Origin: Calliopum simillimum
Lineage: Eukaryota > Arthropoda > Insecta > Diptera > Lauxaniidae
Direction: 5' to 3'
DNA: 64,000 nucleotides
Assembly (NCBI GenBank): GCA_951812925.1
Contig: OX638370.1
Coordinates: 122,650,897-122,714,896 of the forward strand
The notes beneath the pieces were generated by a model, which was not told the origin of the DNA, did no database searches, and was given only the letters and a program-made list of their open reading frames with translations. A program made the translations under genes and the position numbers. Positions 1 through 11,597 of the stretch are shown one piece after another; the stretch's first letter is position 1; each line of letters starts with the position of its first letter.

Positions 1-208
1 GAGCTTACGAGGTTTTTGAGGCACTTATACATTTTAGGCATAGCCCAATTGATTTATCAAAGAATTTAAGGCTGAATTAAAAATAAATCATTCAAAAATT
101 TAAGTGACAAATGAGAAAATACCAATGAGTAACTTAAAGTGCTTTTCCCTGACCGCGTTACAATTTTTGAACGAATGAAAATTCATAGAAAATTGTTTTT
201 CATTTTAG
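1..208 (+). other. Intron upstream of the Gly-rich exon
   Basis: AT-rich sequence ending in a pyrimidine-rich stretch and AG at 207-208, directly before the Gly-rich frame. I read it as the 3' part of an intron whose gene begins to the left of the window. An ATG-initiated frame runs through it from 139, but its residues before 209 look like intron translation. Confidence 0.6.
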
Positions 209-999
209 GTTATGGTGGAGCTGGTGGTGGTACTGGGGCTGGTGGTTACGGTAGCGGAGGCCCTGGTGGCGGTGGTTTTGGCGGCGCAGCTGGTGGAGGT
301 GATGGTGGTGCCGGTGGATATGGAAGAGGTGGTGCTGGAGCTGGAGGCTATGGTGGAGGAGGAGCTGGAGGCTATGGTGGTGGTGGCGCTGGAGGATTTG
401 GTGCTGGGGGTGGCGCCGGAGCTGGTGGTGCAGGTCGAGGAGGTGGTACCGGTGGAGCTGGAGGCTATGGTGGTGGTGGTGCTGGGGGTGGCCCCGGAGC
501 TGGTGGTGCAGGTCGAGGAGGTGGTGCCGGAGGAGCTGGAGGCTATGGTGGTGGTGGTGCTGGAGGATTTGGTGCTGGGGGTGGAGCCGGAGCTGGTGGT
601 GCCGGTGGAGCTGGTGGCTATGGTGGTGGTGGTGGTGGTGCTGGAGGATTTGGTGCTGGGGGTGGAGCCGGAGCTGGTGGTGCCGGTCGAGGAGGTGGTG
701 CCGGTGGAGCTGGAGGCTTTGGAAGTGGGGGTGCTGGTGGTCGTGGTGGCGGTGGAGGTGGTGGTGGTTTTGCTGGCGGTGCTGGTGGTGGAGGCGGTGC
801 AGGTAGCGCTGGTGGGCGTGGTGGTGCTGGTGGTGCTGGTGGTCGTGGTGGCGGTGGAGGTGGTGGTGGTTTTGCTGGCGGTGCTGGTGGTGCCGGTGGC
901 GGTGCTGGTGGCGGTGCTGGTGGCGGTGCACAGTACATACCGCCCGGGCGGCCCGGGGGTAATGGACAATTTGACCCACAAACCGGTTACCAATATTAG
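209..999 (+). CDS. Cpr47Ef: Gly-rich cuticular protein, 3' terminal exon (Cpr47Ef-like), partial
   Basis: This is the last exon of a secreted structural cuticle protein. After an AG acceptor at 207-208 the frame gives about 260 residues made almost only of Gly, Ala and Tyr in GGYGGGGAGG- and GGFGAGGGAG-type repeats, then a non-repetitive end (YIPPGRP...QTGYQY) and TAG at 997-999. Gly-rich tails of this kind occur in elastic and adhesive cuticle proteins; the chitin-binding R&R domain expected from the family would lie in earlier exons outside the window. The assignment to Cpr47Ef rests on the composition, the C-terminal end and the neighbouring Cpr47Ee-like gene, recalled from knowledge of the Drosophila 47E cluster and not searched. 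Other frames on both strands are also open here, a by-product of the GGT/GGA/GCT repeats. It could be another Gly-rich cuticle protein. Confidence 0.75.
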
Positions 1000-1006
1000 A
1001 ATCGTT

Positions 1007-1275
1007 AATAAAGAGACTATTGCACTTTTGAACACAGCCACTCTAAAACATTATCTGCCGATTATACTCGTAGGTCTTAAGTGTCTCCTATTGTGAGTTT
1101 CTGCCGAATATTTGTTGTAATTTATTTAGTGATAACTCTGCCAAGTTTTAAGTTTTAATATAATGATTTTTAACTTAATGTGTCAATGACTTAAAATTTT
1201 CCCTTATGGTTATGTAGAAATGCATATAAAAACTAAATCCGTGATATAGCTCGTGACCTGATATGATACAATAAA
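1007..1275 (+). promoter_or_regulatory. Candidate polyadenylation signals for the Gly-rich gene
   Basis: AATAAA occurs at 1007-1012, only 8 bases after the stop, and again at 1270-1275. The second gives a more usual 3' UTR length. A further AATAAA lies at 1429-1434. Confidence 0.4.
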
Positions 1276-2229
1276 TTTATAAAAAAGAGAATAATGCTTT
1301 TTATAAGTAAACCGCAAAAAATGTTATGTTTTGCAAATTCAAATTCCTTAAGTTTTATGAAAATCCCTTTATTTTAATTTCAAATTCCGATTAGAGATAC
1401 TTGTCAAGCGAATTTTGAAAATGGAACAAATAAAGAAATGTTCAACATTATAAAAAATATATTTTTGTTGTCTTGTTGTTGAAATGATAAGTATTTCCTT
1501 TATCTTTTCATATAAGGGATGGGGCACTGCTCATGTTTTCCGTAGATGTTATTACTAGACCTATCGAAAATTCTGAATCGTAAGCGGTAGGTCCATTAAA
1601 ATAAGGCTACAAAAATTATCCATTATTGGTTTTCAAGGCTGATAAAGATTTTTTTTTTTTTTTGATCAAGGATTCTAAGGAAGCTTTGTTTCAAAGTGCA
1701 AAATAATGGTATAAGTTTTTTACACTAATGCCTATTAAAAAACTATTTTCTTTTTATAAACATTTTGAAATAAGATCCATAGAAAGAAAATGTAGCATTA
1801 CAATTAGAACTTCCGTAAGTTTCGCCTTAAGGTTCCAAGTGATGTCAACACTAGCCATTATTTGTATTCTTACAAGCTTATATGTAGCGATATATGTAGC
1901 TTTTACCTAAATTTGGCACTAAAACATTGCACCGTACGTATGTATGTAAGTACCTACTGTGCGCACCATAGTATTGCCGTGTACGAGCAGAGACAAAGTC
2001 AGAAAAATTATGAAATTTCGAAACCGTAGGAGAATACCAGTCAAAACATGTTGCAAAAGGGATATCTTCCCCTATTGTACGAGGTAAAATTGTACTTATG
2101 TATATGTTTGTACTTATTTCTGTGGCAATATTTTTTCTCGAAATCAGCTATAGCGATTTAAATGAAACTTGGGATAGTGATAGATATAAACATGGAATGG
2201 AGAATGAACTAAGTCTTGAATTTTTATAT
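1276..2229. other. Intergenic, no gene seen
   Basis: AT-rich sequence with short frames only (for example 1728-1910) that have no recognisable protein features. No RNA gene or clear repeat boundary was seen. Confidence 0.5.
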
Positions 2230-3607
2230 ATTCCGTAAGGGGCTTCGCACCGCCCTAAATTTTAAATTTAAGCTTGTCTTATCTTACAAACAATTTAAGG
2301 TATTTTGATAAATAGGCGGGTACTACTCATCAATGCCTTGTAACACACGAAAAGTGTGAGGCATCGAAGGAGTGCCAAGCCCCTTTTTTAACCATAGAAA
2401 ATTTTGATTCAATATTACTCGAAAATGAGTCCAACAATTTTGATGAAAATTTAGGAGATGTTACCCGTAAAAACAAGCACTTATATGTCATATGCCTTTA
2501 TACTGGGAAAACAAGTGGAAGGCCGTGACACCGCCCACAAAAGTAAAATACGTTATAAAAAGAAAACTGAGAGTGGGTGAACTATCGCTGTTGGGTGTGA
2601 AACCTCCAATACAAGTAAAACACTTTAAGTGTTATTTCTTGCAAATGGTGCAAGGTACATATTTTAATGGAATTCGGTATGTAGGTACTGCTTGCCAATG
2701 CCTTATAATAAACAAAAAATAGGCGGCAGCGAAGAGGAGCCACGATCTCTTTTTAATCATTGAATATTGTAATTTAATATTACTTGAAAACGACTCCAAC
2801 AATTTTGATGAAAATTTAAGGACTATTACTTCTTGAGATAAGGATTAATATGTAATGTGTCGTTATATTGCGAAAACTCGTTGAAGGGCGTGACATTGCC
2901 CACAAAAAATATTATTTACTATAAAAAGAAAACTACCAAAGCAATCTCTCAAAAATTAACTGTAGGTAGTCTAATTGCAATTAGACACATCTGAATTGAA
3001 AGTGGGTGAAATATCGCAGGTGGGCGTGGAACTTCCGCACACATGTAAAACATGTTAAATATTACTTCTTGCTAATGGTACATCATATTTTGATGAAATT
3101 TGCCGCGCCCACTTTTTATCAAATAAAAAATTTTTGTTATCTTCTCAGGCACAAACAAATGAATGAACTTTTTATTTCTTATGTGCAGTCTTATGTACTT
3201 TTCGACGCTGAATCTATCTTCATCTACAAAACTGTCACTATACATGCAGGATTTAGAAATATCCTTGCTTGAAGTTGAAGAAAACGCTGTGTTGAGTCTT
3301 ACAGCAAAAGTGAAATTATTTTTTATTAATGACACTCTTCCTTTTCAAAATATTTTTCCGGATTTTCTCAATAGCACTCTTAGTTTCCGAATTATGTTCC
3401 TTGAAGATTAGATATTTCAGCCCCCATACAAAAGACGAAATATTTTGGTTGCGCGGCATATCCCATTTATTTATTTTAGGGCGTTCTATTTCACCAAAAA
3501 AATTTGAGTTTTTGATATTTTTTTATTATTTCCTATTCCCTTCGATAATTTCCGAGATTTTTCTTATTATTATTCTCATCGGTTAATTTATCATTTCAAA
3601 GCATGAA
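2230..3607 (-). repeat. Dispersed repeat family A, copy 1
   Basis: This block is the diverged reverse complement of 49016-50660. Shared landmarks include GTGGGCG-type and CACCGCCC-type boxes, the phrase TTCAATATTACTCGAAAA, and the end CTCATCGGTT...TTTCAAAGCATGA at about 3576-3607. Inside it a unit recurs with about 370-bp spacing (compare 2440 and 2808). It encodes nothing convincing. It looks like an old non-autonomous element; I cannot name the family. Confidence 0.7.
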
Positions 3608-5781
3608 AATTGGAGACGAGAAGATACGAATCGCATCACAAAAAATGGCTATGAACAAAAAACATCAACTAAAATTAAAAGATCAGACTGTCGACCAAGC
3701 CGGGATTGGTCTCCAGGTACTATTTTTTTAATCTAATTAAAAGCACTGGTGCATAGAAGATATTGAAAAATATAACCCACAAAATGTTGGAGAAGTTGAT
3801 AAATTATTATCTGGAACGCAAAAAATAACATCTCAATCAGTTTTATGCCAGAAAAATATATAAAAAATCTATAATATGCAGTACATCAGGTATAGCTTAT
3901 GCTTTTTTGGGGCTCGTAGCTTTTTTTTTTCTTTCTGTTTTACGTATAGTTTTAAGTAATTCGTCAAAAAAAAATCTTTTTAACTTTAAGCCCCTCGTTG
4001 AGCAGATTAAGTTTTCTGTACTAACAAACAGAACAAAGAGCAAAGTGATTTTTATGAAATTGAGGATTTTCCTTAAGCGTGATCGAAATCAAACCCGTGA
4101 ATAATTTGGAAAAATTTTAAAAAATTAAAATCTCAAAGGATTTAACCCTTTCAAACCGGTTGGGACAATATATCCCAAAAAATTTTTTAATAAATACATA
4201 ACGTCACGTAAATTGAATGAATTAATAAAATTAATGCAATTTTAAGCAACCACTATTTTTTCTTGTAACCACTCCAAGGGTATTATATCCAAAAAATTCA
4301 AATCAAAATCATCTGTTGGGAGTATAGACCGGAAGCGCCTCTGGCGGTGAAAATTTGAATTTAGAGACTGTCAAACATTTTACTTAAATTAAGTTTCTAA
4401 GATTAATCTATCACAAATATTGTGTACCCCACAGTTTTTTTTCAGTTAGAAAGGATTAAGAAATTTTGAAAAAATCGCAAAAAATTCAAAAATAATGAAA
4501 ATTGACGAAAAAGAAAAAAAAAATAAAAGTATACCCCCGGCACTCCCGGCTACTCAATACTTCGCATGTATAGGGATTATCCCCTGCGCGTTGGTCCATA
4601 CTTATGCAAAAAAATAAAAAAAAAAAAAATAAAAATTGGTTGGTCTGATTTGGTATTTTCAAAAATATAGCTTTGAAGATAGTAAATAAATCAAATATGT
4701 AATTGATTCCGGTTTGAATTTTTAATCTGTTTTTCTTATTCAGTAAATGCTAAAAAGTAATTTTAAAAGCAACATATGTCTATGTGACGCGTCACGGCAA
4801 AGGACAACTTATCTTGCCTTAAGTCTTCGCTACTATTCGATAAAGACTAAAAAGAATAAAAACAACGGCCCCTGTAATGTTGCCACTTGTTTGTGGCATG
4901 TTCCATGGCATGTTCCGTAAATACTCATGAAAATTTTTGCCTAAAAGTATGTTTTCAATTGTGGTGAAGTTGTATTTTGATTCATACTGTACTTTCGAAT
5001 TATTGTTATGCCTAAAAGAACCACTGAATTATTATGAAATGATTGGTAGATATTTTTTGAATCCAAGCATCATTTGCTGATTTTAGCTTGACTCTACGAT
5101 GACATTGAAAGCTTTGTATAAGTTCATTCACAAATGCTTAAGATACATATTGATTGAAGATGCCTGGGGCAAAGTTTCCAAAACAAAGTTTGCCATCAAT
5201 TCCTTGAGTAGAACTGACAAGACTGTAAGAACTTGGCAAATCAAAATCATCGGAAAGACTTTTGAGCTTTTTTCTTACCCAAAAGTGCCCTAACTGAGCT
5301 ATCGAGAGGTCATCTAAGATTGCATAGAATAAAATCATTCAGCTTTGTCGATACCTACCCGATACTTTTTGATTTGACCTTACATTTTCCCGTACAAAAA
5401 AGGATAACATTTTTTACGTTTCGATCTTTGCAAGGTTTTTGTTCAAAGGTGATTTTCAAAGAATCGATTTCCAGACAAAACGCCAAGTTGGTTTTTCATT
5501 GGTACATGTATTGCATGTAGTTCAAGACTAAATTAACTAATTTACAAATACAAACTTATGCTTACAAACATTTTCATTTGTATATAGTAGTACATAAATC
5601 TCGAGTAAGACTACAGCAAATAGTTTGGGTGTAAAATTCAAACCAAATTGGCATGCATACGAATCCAAAGTTTATACTTTATCCTCAAACTTTTTGCTGT
5701 GTAGATAAAAAAAATCAACAGACTTAAGTTAAAAAAAAAAAATAAAACTAAAGAGCTTTCCATAAGAATTTCTTATGACGC
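3608..5781. other. Intergenic, AT-rich, no gene seen
   Basis: No supported gene. A TTAACCCTTT piggyBac-like end is visible near 4141 but no partner was found. A GTGACGCGTCACGGCAAAGG stretch near 4784 resembles the ends of the small element at 30988-31281. Short open frames at 5099-5520 have no recognisable features. Confidence 0.45.
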
Positions 5782-6141
5782 TCATGCCTTGGTTGCCTTT
5801 TTGTAACGTCGATATTGATTGTAGCCATAAGGATTCACCAGCTGACTGGGACGTCCTTGCAGTTGTTGTGTTGCTAGTTGTTGCTGAACATTTGACTGTT
5901 GCTGTGCGTCGTTCTGTTGATGTATATTTTGTTGCTGTTGGTGTTGTCGTTGTGTTGTTAAGTTTTGCTGTTGCTGTTGCAAATCTTGTTGCTGCTGCTG
6001 TTGCTGTGGATAATTGCTACCAAATTGTTGCTGACTTGTCGCTATACCACCGCTAGGACCAAAGGCACGCTGTTGCTGCTGATTGAACTGATTGTCCCCT
6101 TGATATTGCCCGGTATTTTGTTGCTGTTGAAAGAAGCGATT

Positions 6142-6172
<31 letters not shown>

Positions 6173-7053
6173 TGCAGCGGTGTAAGCGCTGGTTGTCCCA
6201 AACGTAAGTTTTGCGGTGTTGTAAATTGGCGATAAGGCGTTTGATACGGACTCAAGTTGGGATTAATACCAATGCCAGCCGTCTGATAGGGCTGTTGTTG
6301 TCGCTGTTGTGCATTGGAGATGTACTGCAATGAATTGGCAATGGAATCGGGAATTGGTGGTGGGGTTGGTATGTGTGCACCTTCAGCTCGAAAGCCTACA
6401 AAGAAGAGAGTTTTTTTATGTATTTGATAATCTGTATCCATGGAGTGGGGGCGTTAGTTAACAAACCATTTTCGTCGGCAATATACCGCACAGTAATAGG
6501 TGTTCCCTCTGGTGAGGTGTAAGAATACGAGCCCTGCACTACTTGCGCCTCCACTGCCTCTCCTAAGCCAAGATTCTTAGTAAAACCCTGCGCCTGCGCG
6601 GTGGTACCATCTGCTGAGGAATACCCATAAGCAAAGCTGCCATCATAGTTGAGCTCATTCTGATAAGCAGTAATCGGCACAAAGTTTTGCGGGTTCAATT
6701 GATTGTACGTGCGATAGGGTGGCTTTAAATAAATAAATGAAAAAAGAAAGAAAATAAAACCCGTTTCTGAGTTCTTTCAGCAATAAACTGTAGCTCGGAA
6801 TTGATTTGTTTACCTGCGGCACTAACGGTGACAATGGTGATATTGGGCTTAAAGGTGATACTGGCGCACCAAAAGGCGTTAGCGCATTTGGAAATGCGGT
6901 TTGCGGTTGTTGCAATTGTTGTTGTTGTTGTTGCTGTTGACGCAGCAGTGTCTGTTGTCGTTGCCGCTGATAGGGTGATTGATTGAACAGCGCACTTTGC
7001 TGACAACGACAGGTGCTTAGCATTGAGAACAATAGAAAAAAGCCGGCTGTCAG
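5782..7053 (-). CDS. Cpr47Ee: Gln-rich R&R cuticular protein (Cpr47Ee-like), exons 2-4
   Basis: Probable secreted chitin-binding cuticle protein. Three exons join in frame on the minus strand: 7053-6814 (phase 0), 6722-6467, and 6395-5782 with the stop. Introns are 91 bp (6723-6813) and 71 bp (6396-6466), both GT/AG. The first visible exon opens with a hydrophobic signal-peptide core (LTAGFFLLFSMLS), then Cys-Arg-Cys and a Gln-rich stretch. The second carries the R&R chitin-binding motif, with DGSFAYGYSSADG, VQGSYSYTSPEG and, completed across the splice, YIADENGFRAEG. The last exon is Pro/Gln-rich with an uninterrupted Gln run near 6142-6177 and ends YKKATKA. The visible part is 369 residues. 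The start codon must lie in a small upstream exon ending in phase 0, which I could not locate. The Cpr47Ee name rests on the domain plus poly-Gln architecture and the neighbouring Cpr47Ef-like gene. Confidence 0.85.
6142..6177 (-). repeat. CAG/CAA repeat encoding poly-Gln
   Basis: A tract of CTG with some TTG triplets on the plus strand is read as about 12 Gln codons in the last exon of the Cpr47Ee-like gene. Shorter Gln runs lie on either side. Length variation between alleles is likely. Confidence 0.8.
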
Positions 7054-7194
7054 CTACAGTAGTTATCATGAGAAAAAAATAAAATGGATAAATTAAGTCT
7101 ACATTGGATGTGAATAGAGTATTTAGGCTTTGCTTCTGGGAGGTTATAGAAGAGGCGAGCTCATAAACAACCCCAGCCACAATTTTTTCGTGGA

Positions 7195-7385
7195 CATAAT
7201 CAATCTCTAAGAAAATTGTCTGCTATTTTGAAACCACCATTTTGTTTTCGAAAAATTTGATCCCGAATTCAGAATTAGTCTCCTCCAAAACTCCCTTTAC
7301 ACAACTTGTTCATGATATAATCAGTTATTGAGAAAATTGTTCACCATTTTGGATCCGCCATTTCGATTTTAAAAAAATCTGATAT
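7195..7385. repeat. Imperfect direct repeat, about 120-bp spacing
   Basis: ATAATCAATCTCTAAGAAAA at about 7197 and ATAATCAGTTATTGAGAAAA at about 7317 start two similar segments that both continue into a CCATTTTG-type stretch. It probably lies in the first intron of the Cpr47Ee-like gene. Confidence 0.45.
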
Positions 7386-9735
7386 CTTTTTTTTTATTAA
7401 AAATAATCAGGAAAGACTTATGACTGTATAGAATAACATTATAAACCACTGTGCGCCATCGAGTAGTCCTTATCTTCCTCTTTAAACCTTGACTTATGAC
7501 ATTTCCAATAAAATCACAACTCTCCGAGCTATCCTCTATTGAAATGAAGGTATCGCAGCTTTATGTGAAGGACTTAATGAAAATTGTATGGAATAAAGGT
7601 ATCTTTACTTCATGTCTCGAAAAGTAATCATCCAATTTGAAAAGTATTTGGTAAAAATTTAATGAGGAAGATCATGGCTATTCAACATCGTTGACCACAG
7701 TAAGCGCATACTTAGCGATGTATGCCTGAAAATAGCGTTTTCTGAAATTTAAATCAAGGATTACTTGAACCTCGGACCTTTCAGAGAAAAATGGTTACCA
7801 GATTCGGAATAAGCAACTGCAAACTAACCAAAAATAAGCAAAAAAATTTAATTTTTACGTCGAAAAATTACTTAAGATCAATATGAATATATCAACCGAA
7901 AAGACGCCCAAGAATTGCCCAATATTTTTGGCAAAACTTTGCTTGTCAAAAACATTCCTTTTGTAATTTTCGATTTAATTTCTCAAAAGTTTGCGTAAGC
8001 AATGAGATTTGATCAGTGCATAAGTATAATATGATTTTTAAGTATTACTTATTTCCGTAAGGCCTTCAATTTTACAATTTTTTTTATTTAAAATGTGTTT
8101 TGAATTTCTCAGTTCAAACTCAAGAAATTGCTTTAAAACATTCTAATACACTCAGGAGATATTAAGTCTTAACAACCCAAACGACTATCAAAGATTAATT
8201 GAAGCATAAAAAACTTTGCACATCCACTCAATCTAAATCATAAGAAGTCCTTGTGTCTGTATGTTTGGGATACTACATCAATAATCACACGTTTTTGCTG
8301 ATATTTTTTTTAGATAAATTTTTGTCCTGACTTAAATATTAGTATATTTTCCTTTACCCGAAATTTCACTTTATCCATTTGTTGGTATTATCCTTCGCAC
8401 AAAGTTCTCTATAAAATCCCAACACGTAACCACGAGCACCAAATTGACTCAATCTGCAGCACTGAAATCAAAATATTCGCTCACTTAATATACAAGCTTT
8501 TGTTGTATCAATTAGATAACGCAGATTTTCAGCGCGATAATTTGAAAATTTTCCCGCCAAATTAACTGACGTCACTGTTAAACATGAGAACAAACGAACA
8601 AGTGAGTACAATAGCAACAAGATCAACTTGAAACCGTCGCGATCGCGAAACTAATTTTGCAACAGCGCGTGCGCTAACTATTTATACAAAGTAAAGCTCA
8701 AAAAAGACCCTCGGACAACAGACACCCGCCGCCACCGTCACCCATCCAATAAAGGGTGGAGGAGAAATAGCCCCATCCATCGATCGCTCGCGATCTGATC
8801 AGCAGTGTAACATTTGCAAACAACAGATCGCATCGCAGCGAATTGAAATGAAAAGCGTTGAAACATTTTAGAGCTTCCTGTGGGAAGCTGAGACAGAATG
8901 ATCTGAACTTGCATCTCCTTCAGTTTCATCTTCTTTTTCGTATTGTTGGCCAATTCTTGTTAGACGGTTGTGGCTGCCATGGCGGCTAAGGTCATAATTT
9001 GTACTCATGTCGATGTAGAGGCCTATGGAGAGGATGCGCTACTTGCGGGCGTTTAATTAATAGCTCCCTCGAAATCTGATTACAACAACATGTTAACAGT
9101 TTAAAGAGCAACATGAAATACTTGCTTCCACTTTATTTTTTAATTGTGCTTATAGTTGCATTGCTGTTGCCAGATGGAGCGATTCATAATGATACTGAAA
9201 AAATAAAATTAAAATTCAAAATCGAAAAAATACGAAAATTTGTGAAATTTCGAAAAATCTTGGAAAATCCATGGTAAATTTTTAAAAATTCAAAAATCAT
9301 TGAGAGGGAACACGAAAAATTTTTAAGAAGCCGAAAACATAAAAGCTATAAATACTGGAAAGATCAAAAAATTTTAAGACTCACAAACAATAAGGGGACT
9401 CTTTAAGCTCGTAAAAGCCTCGAAAAGCACGTAAACATCGAAAACTTCGCGACTCGTAAGCAAAATTTTAAAATTTGTATGAAAAAAAAGCTTCGATGCG
9501 TAAATAGCCGTGAAAAAGTACGAGGGCGATTGTTGTCAAATAAATTTATTGAAAAAAAATTTTTTTTTTTTTAATTGAATTTGAATTAAATATTTTTCAA
9601 ATTATATATTACGTTGCTCAAACATTTTTATAAATGTGTGTTCCTGAAAACAAGATCGTAAACTTTCGAGTTTTTCATGGTTTTCGAGTTTACGAGATTA
9701 AAGGTATCCCCTTAATGTTGAAAATATTCAAATAG
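7386..9735. other. Probable first intron and 5' flank of the Cpr47Ee-like gene
   Basis: No coding sequence is supported here. The missing first coding exon of the minus-strand Cpr47Ee-like gene should lie in this stretch; several ATG plus GT pairs were tested and none gave the phase-0 junction required. Confidence 0.4.
8679..8686 (-). promoter_or_regulatory. Candidate TATA box for the Cpr47Ee-like gene
   Basis: TATAAATA on the minus strand, preceded by TTTG and followed by the GC-richer GTTAGCGCACGCGC. It is about 1.6 kb upstream of the first visible exon. It is the best minus-strand TATA match I found in the interval, but the linking exon is not identified. Confidence 0.25.
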
Positions 9736-9743
9736 CTGTAAAT

Positions 9744-11086
9744 TAGACTGACGCAAAAAAACTAAAGGTGTTCCGATCTTAGGTGCTCAGCACTCAAAAT
9801 GTTCGGTAGGGTCTAGAAACTACGTATGTAAATTTTGGTAAAAAAATATTGAGATTTAGCACTCGCGCAAGCTCGATAAGTAGCGCTGCCTTGACCGTAC
9901 GAGAATGGGGTTCTTTCAGCCCGTGGAAATTGATAAAAAAGGATTGGAACAATTTTTTTTTCTGTCCTACTTTATGTTTTCGAGGTCGCTGAAGAAAATG
10001 GCATTGCCAGTTTTTGGAAAAAATTCCAAGATTTCAAGATATTTAAGATATCTCTCGGAAAAAAAAAAAAAATTTGAGATTTTTGTTAGATTAAATTGCC
10101 ATTAATCGTAGGAAAATTTTTTATTTTTTTTCCTCGGATACTAGTCTTGTAGCTTAGATTGTGACGAACAAAATGAATGGTCGCACAATATTTTTTGACA
10201 AAATCTTCTCGAGATATCGGCCACAGACTGAACCGCAGTCCTGCCGTATTGCCGGTCACTGGGAATATCTGCCGATTTTACGCTATTTTCATTGATTTTT
10301 GAGATCCTACCTTGTACTTTCGACGTCGCTGGAGATGCGGGAACATTTATTTTCACGATAAAATGCAAGTGTTTCAATACATTCAAGATATTCCTATGAT
10401 AAATTTCCCTAGTGGGATTTCCAATGAAAAGCAGCACTAGCTCTAAAACCTCGACATTAATTTTCCGCGCATGATTCATCTGCAGCTAGTGATTGATGAC
10501 CATCGCGGTTTCCTTCTGGAAAGGTGCCAATGTGTCCAAAATTTTTTTATCTTCCAGCGACGTCGAAAGTAGAAGGTAGGATCTCAAAAATCAATGAAGA
10601 AATCGGCAGATATCCCCAGTGACCGGCAATGCGGCAGGACGGCGGTTCAGTCTGTGGCCGATATCTCGAGAAGATTTTGTCAAAAAGTATTGTGCGACCA
10701 CTCATTTGTTCGTCACAATCTAGGCTACAAGACTAGTGTCCGAGAAAAAAAAAAAAAAATTTTCCTACGATTAATGGCAATTTAATATCTTAAATATCTT
10801 GAAATCTTGGAATCTTTTCCAAAAACTGGCAATGCCATTGTCTTCAGCGACCTCGAAAACATAAAGTAGGACAGAAAAAAAAATTGTTCCAATCCTTTTT
10901 TATCAATTTCCACGGGCTGAAAGAACCCCATTCTCGTACGGTCAAGGCAGCGCTACTTATCAAGCTTGCGCGAGTGCTAAATCTCAATATTTTTTTTACC
11001 AAAATTTACATACGTAGTTTCTAGACCCTACCCAACATTTTAAGCACCTAAGATCGGAACACCTTTAGTTTTTTTGGGTCAGTCTA
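9744..11086. mobile_element. Foldback element with 8-bp TSD (hAT-like?)
   Basis: Two arms in inverted orientation (about 9744-10338 and 10548-11086) surround a spacer of about 200 bp. Both ends begin TAGACTGAC followed by CAAAAAAACTAAAGGTG. The element is flanked by the perfect 8-bp duplication CTGTAAAT at 9736-9743 and 11087-11094. An 8-bp duplication fits hAT, P or Merlin transposition; the ends do not give a firm family. The matching protein-like frames at 10141-10479 (-) and 10594-10785 (+) are the two arms read from each side and are not genes. Confidence 0.85.
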
Positions 11087-11597
11087 CTGTAAATGGCCAT
11101 GGCGGTGTCGCAAATATTGGATATTGATCTGCATTACACGAAGAAATTTGCTCGATGGGTTCCATGAATTTTAATTGAGATCCAAAAAGAATCTCGAGTA
11201 CTTTTTGCCCAATATTTTCAAAACAAAAGCGAAAACGGACAATCTAGCAACTTGAATAAAATTGTAACAGACCGCAATTGGGCCAAATTGAGATATTTAC
11301 AACGATATTTTGGTGATAGGACGTCAATTAGCGGAGCTATGGGAAAAAATTAAGCAGTTACTTATGTAGAGGTCGAAAAAACAAACTTTTTTTTTCCAAA
11401 AAGTCATTTTATATAAATTTTCAAAATGGTCAGTCTAAGCTGAACTTTTTTGTTTTCTATTGTATGGAGGTGGTTGCTATCTAATATGCTCACGCTCCGT
11501 TCAGAACTCTACCCCTAACAAAAAACAAAAACGCCTACTGAGAGAATTGTATGAAAGGAGAATCGCCTCTATAAATAACAAAATTTTCTGAGCGAAC

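Noticed and set aside
200..1096. Long open frames in other frames and on the minus strand across the Gly-rich exon
   Set aside because: They arise because GGT/GGA/GCT repeats contain no stops in most frames. They give low-complexity Val/Leu, Thr/Ser, His/Gln or Pro proteins without signal, splice or family support.
3072..3335. Shared short protein reading in both copies of repeat family A (AVRLNTAFSSTSSKDISK)
   Set aside because: The two readings differ mostly by amino-acid-changing substitutions, are under 90 codons and lie in otherwise non-coding repeats, so there is no sign of selection for protein.
5775..6986. Plus-strand Leu/Val-rich frames opposite the Gln-rich exons
   Set aside because: They are antisense readings of CAG/CAA codons; the minus strand has matching splice sites and a complete R&R domain.
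8575..8590. ATGTTTAACA before GTGACG as first exon of the Cpr47Ee-like gene
   Set aside because: The junction would be phase 1 whereas the next exon needs phase 0.
10141..10785. Two similar proteins (SADIPSDRQ...GRTAVQSVADISRR) on opposite strands
   Set aside because: They are the two arms of the foldback element read in each direction, not genes.
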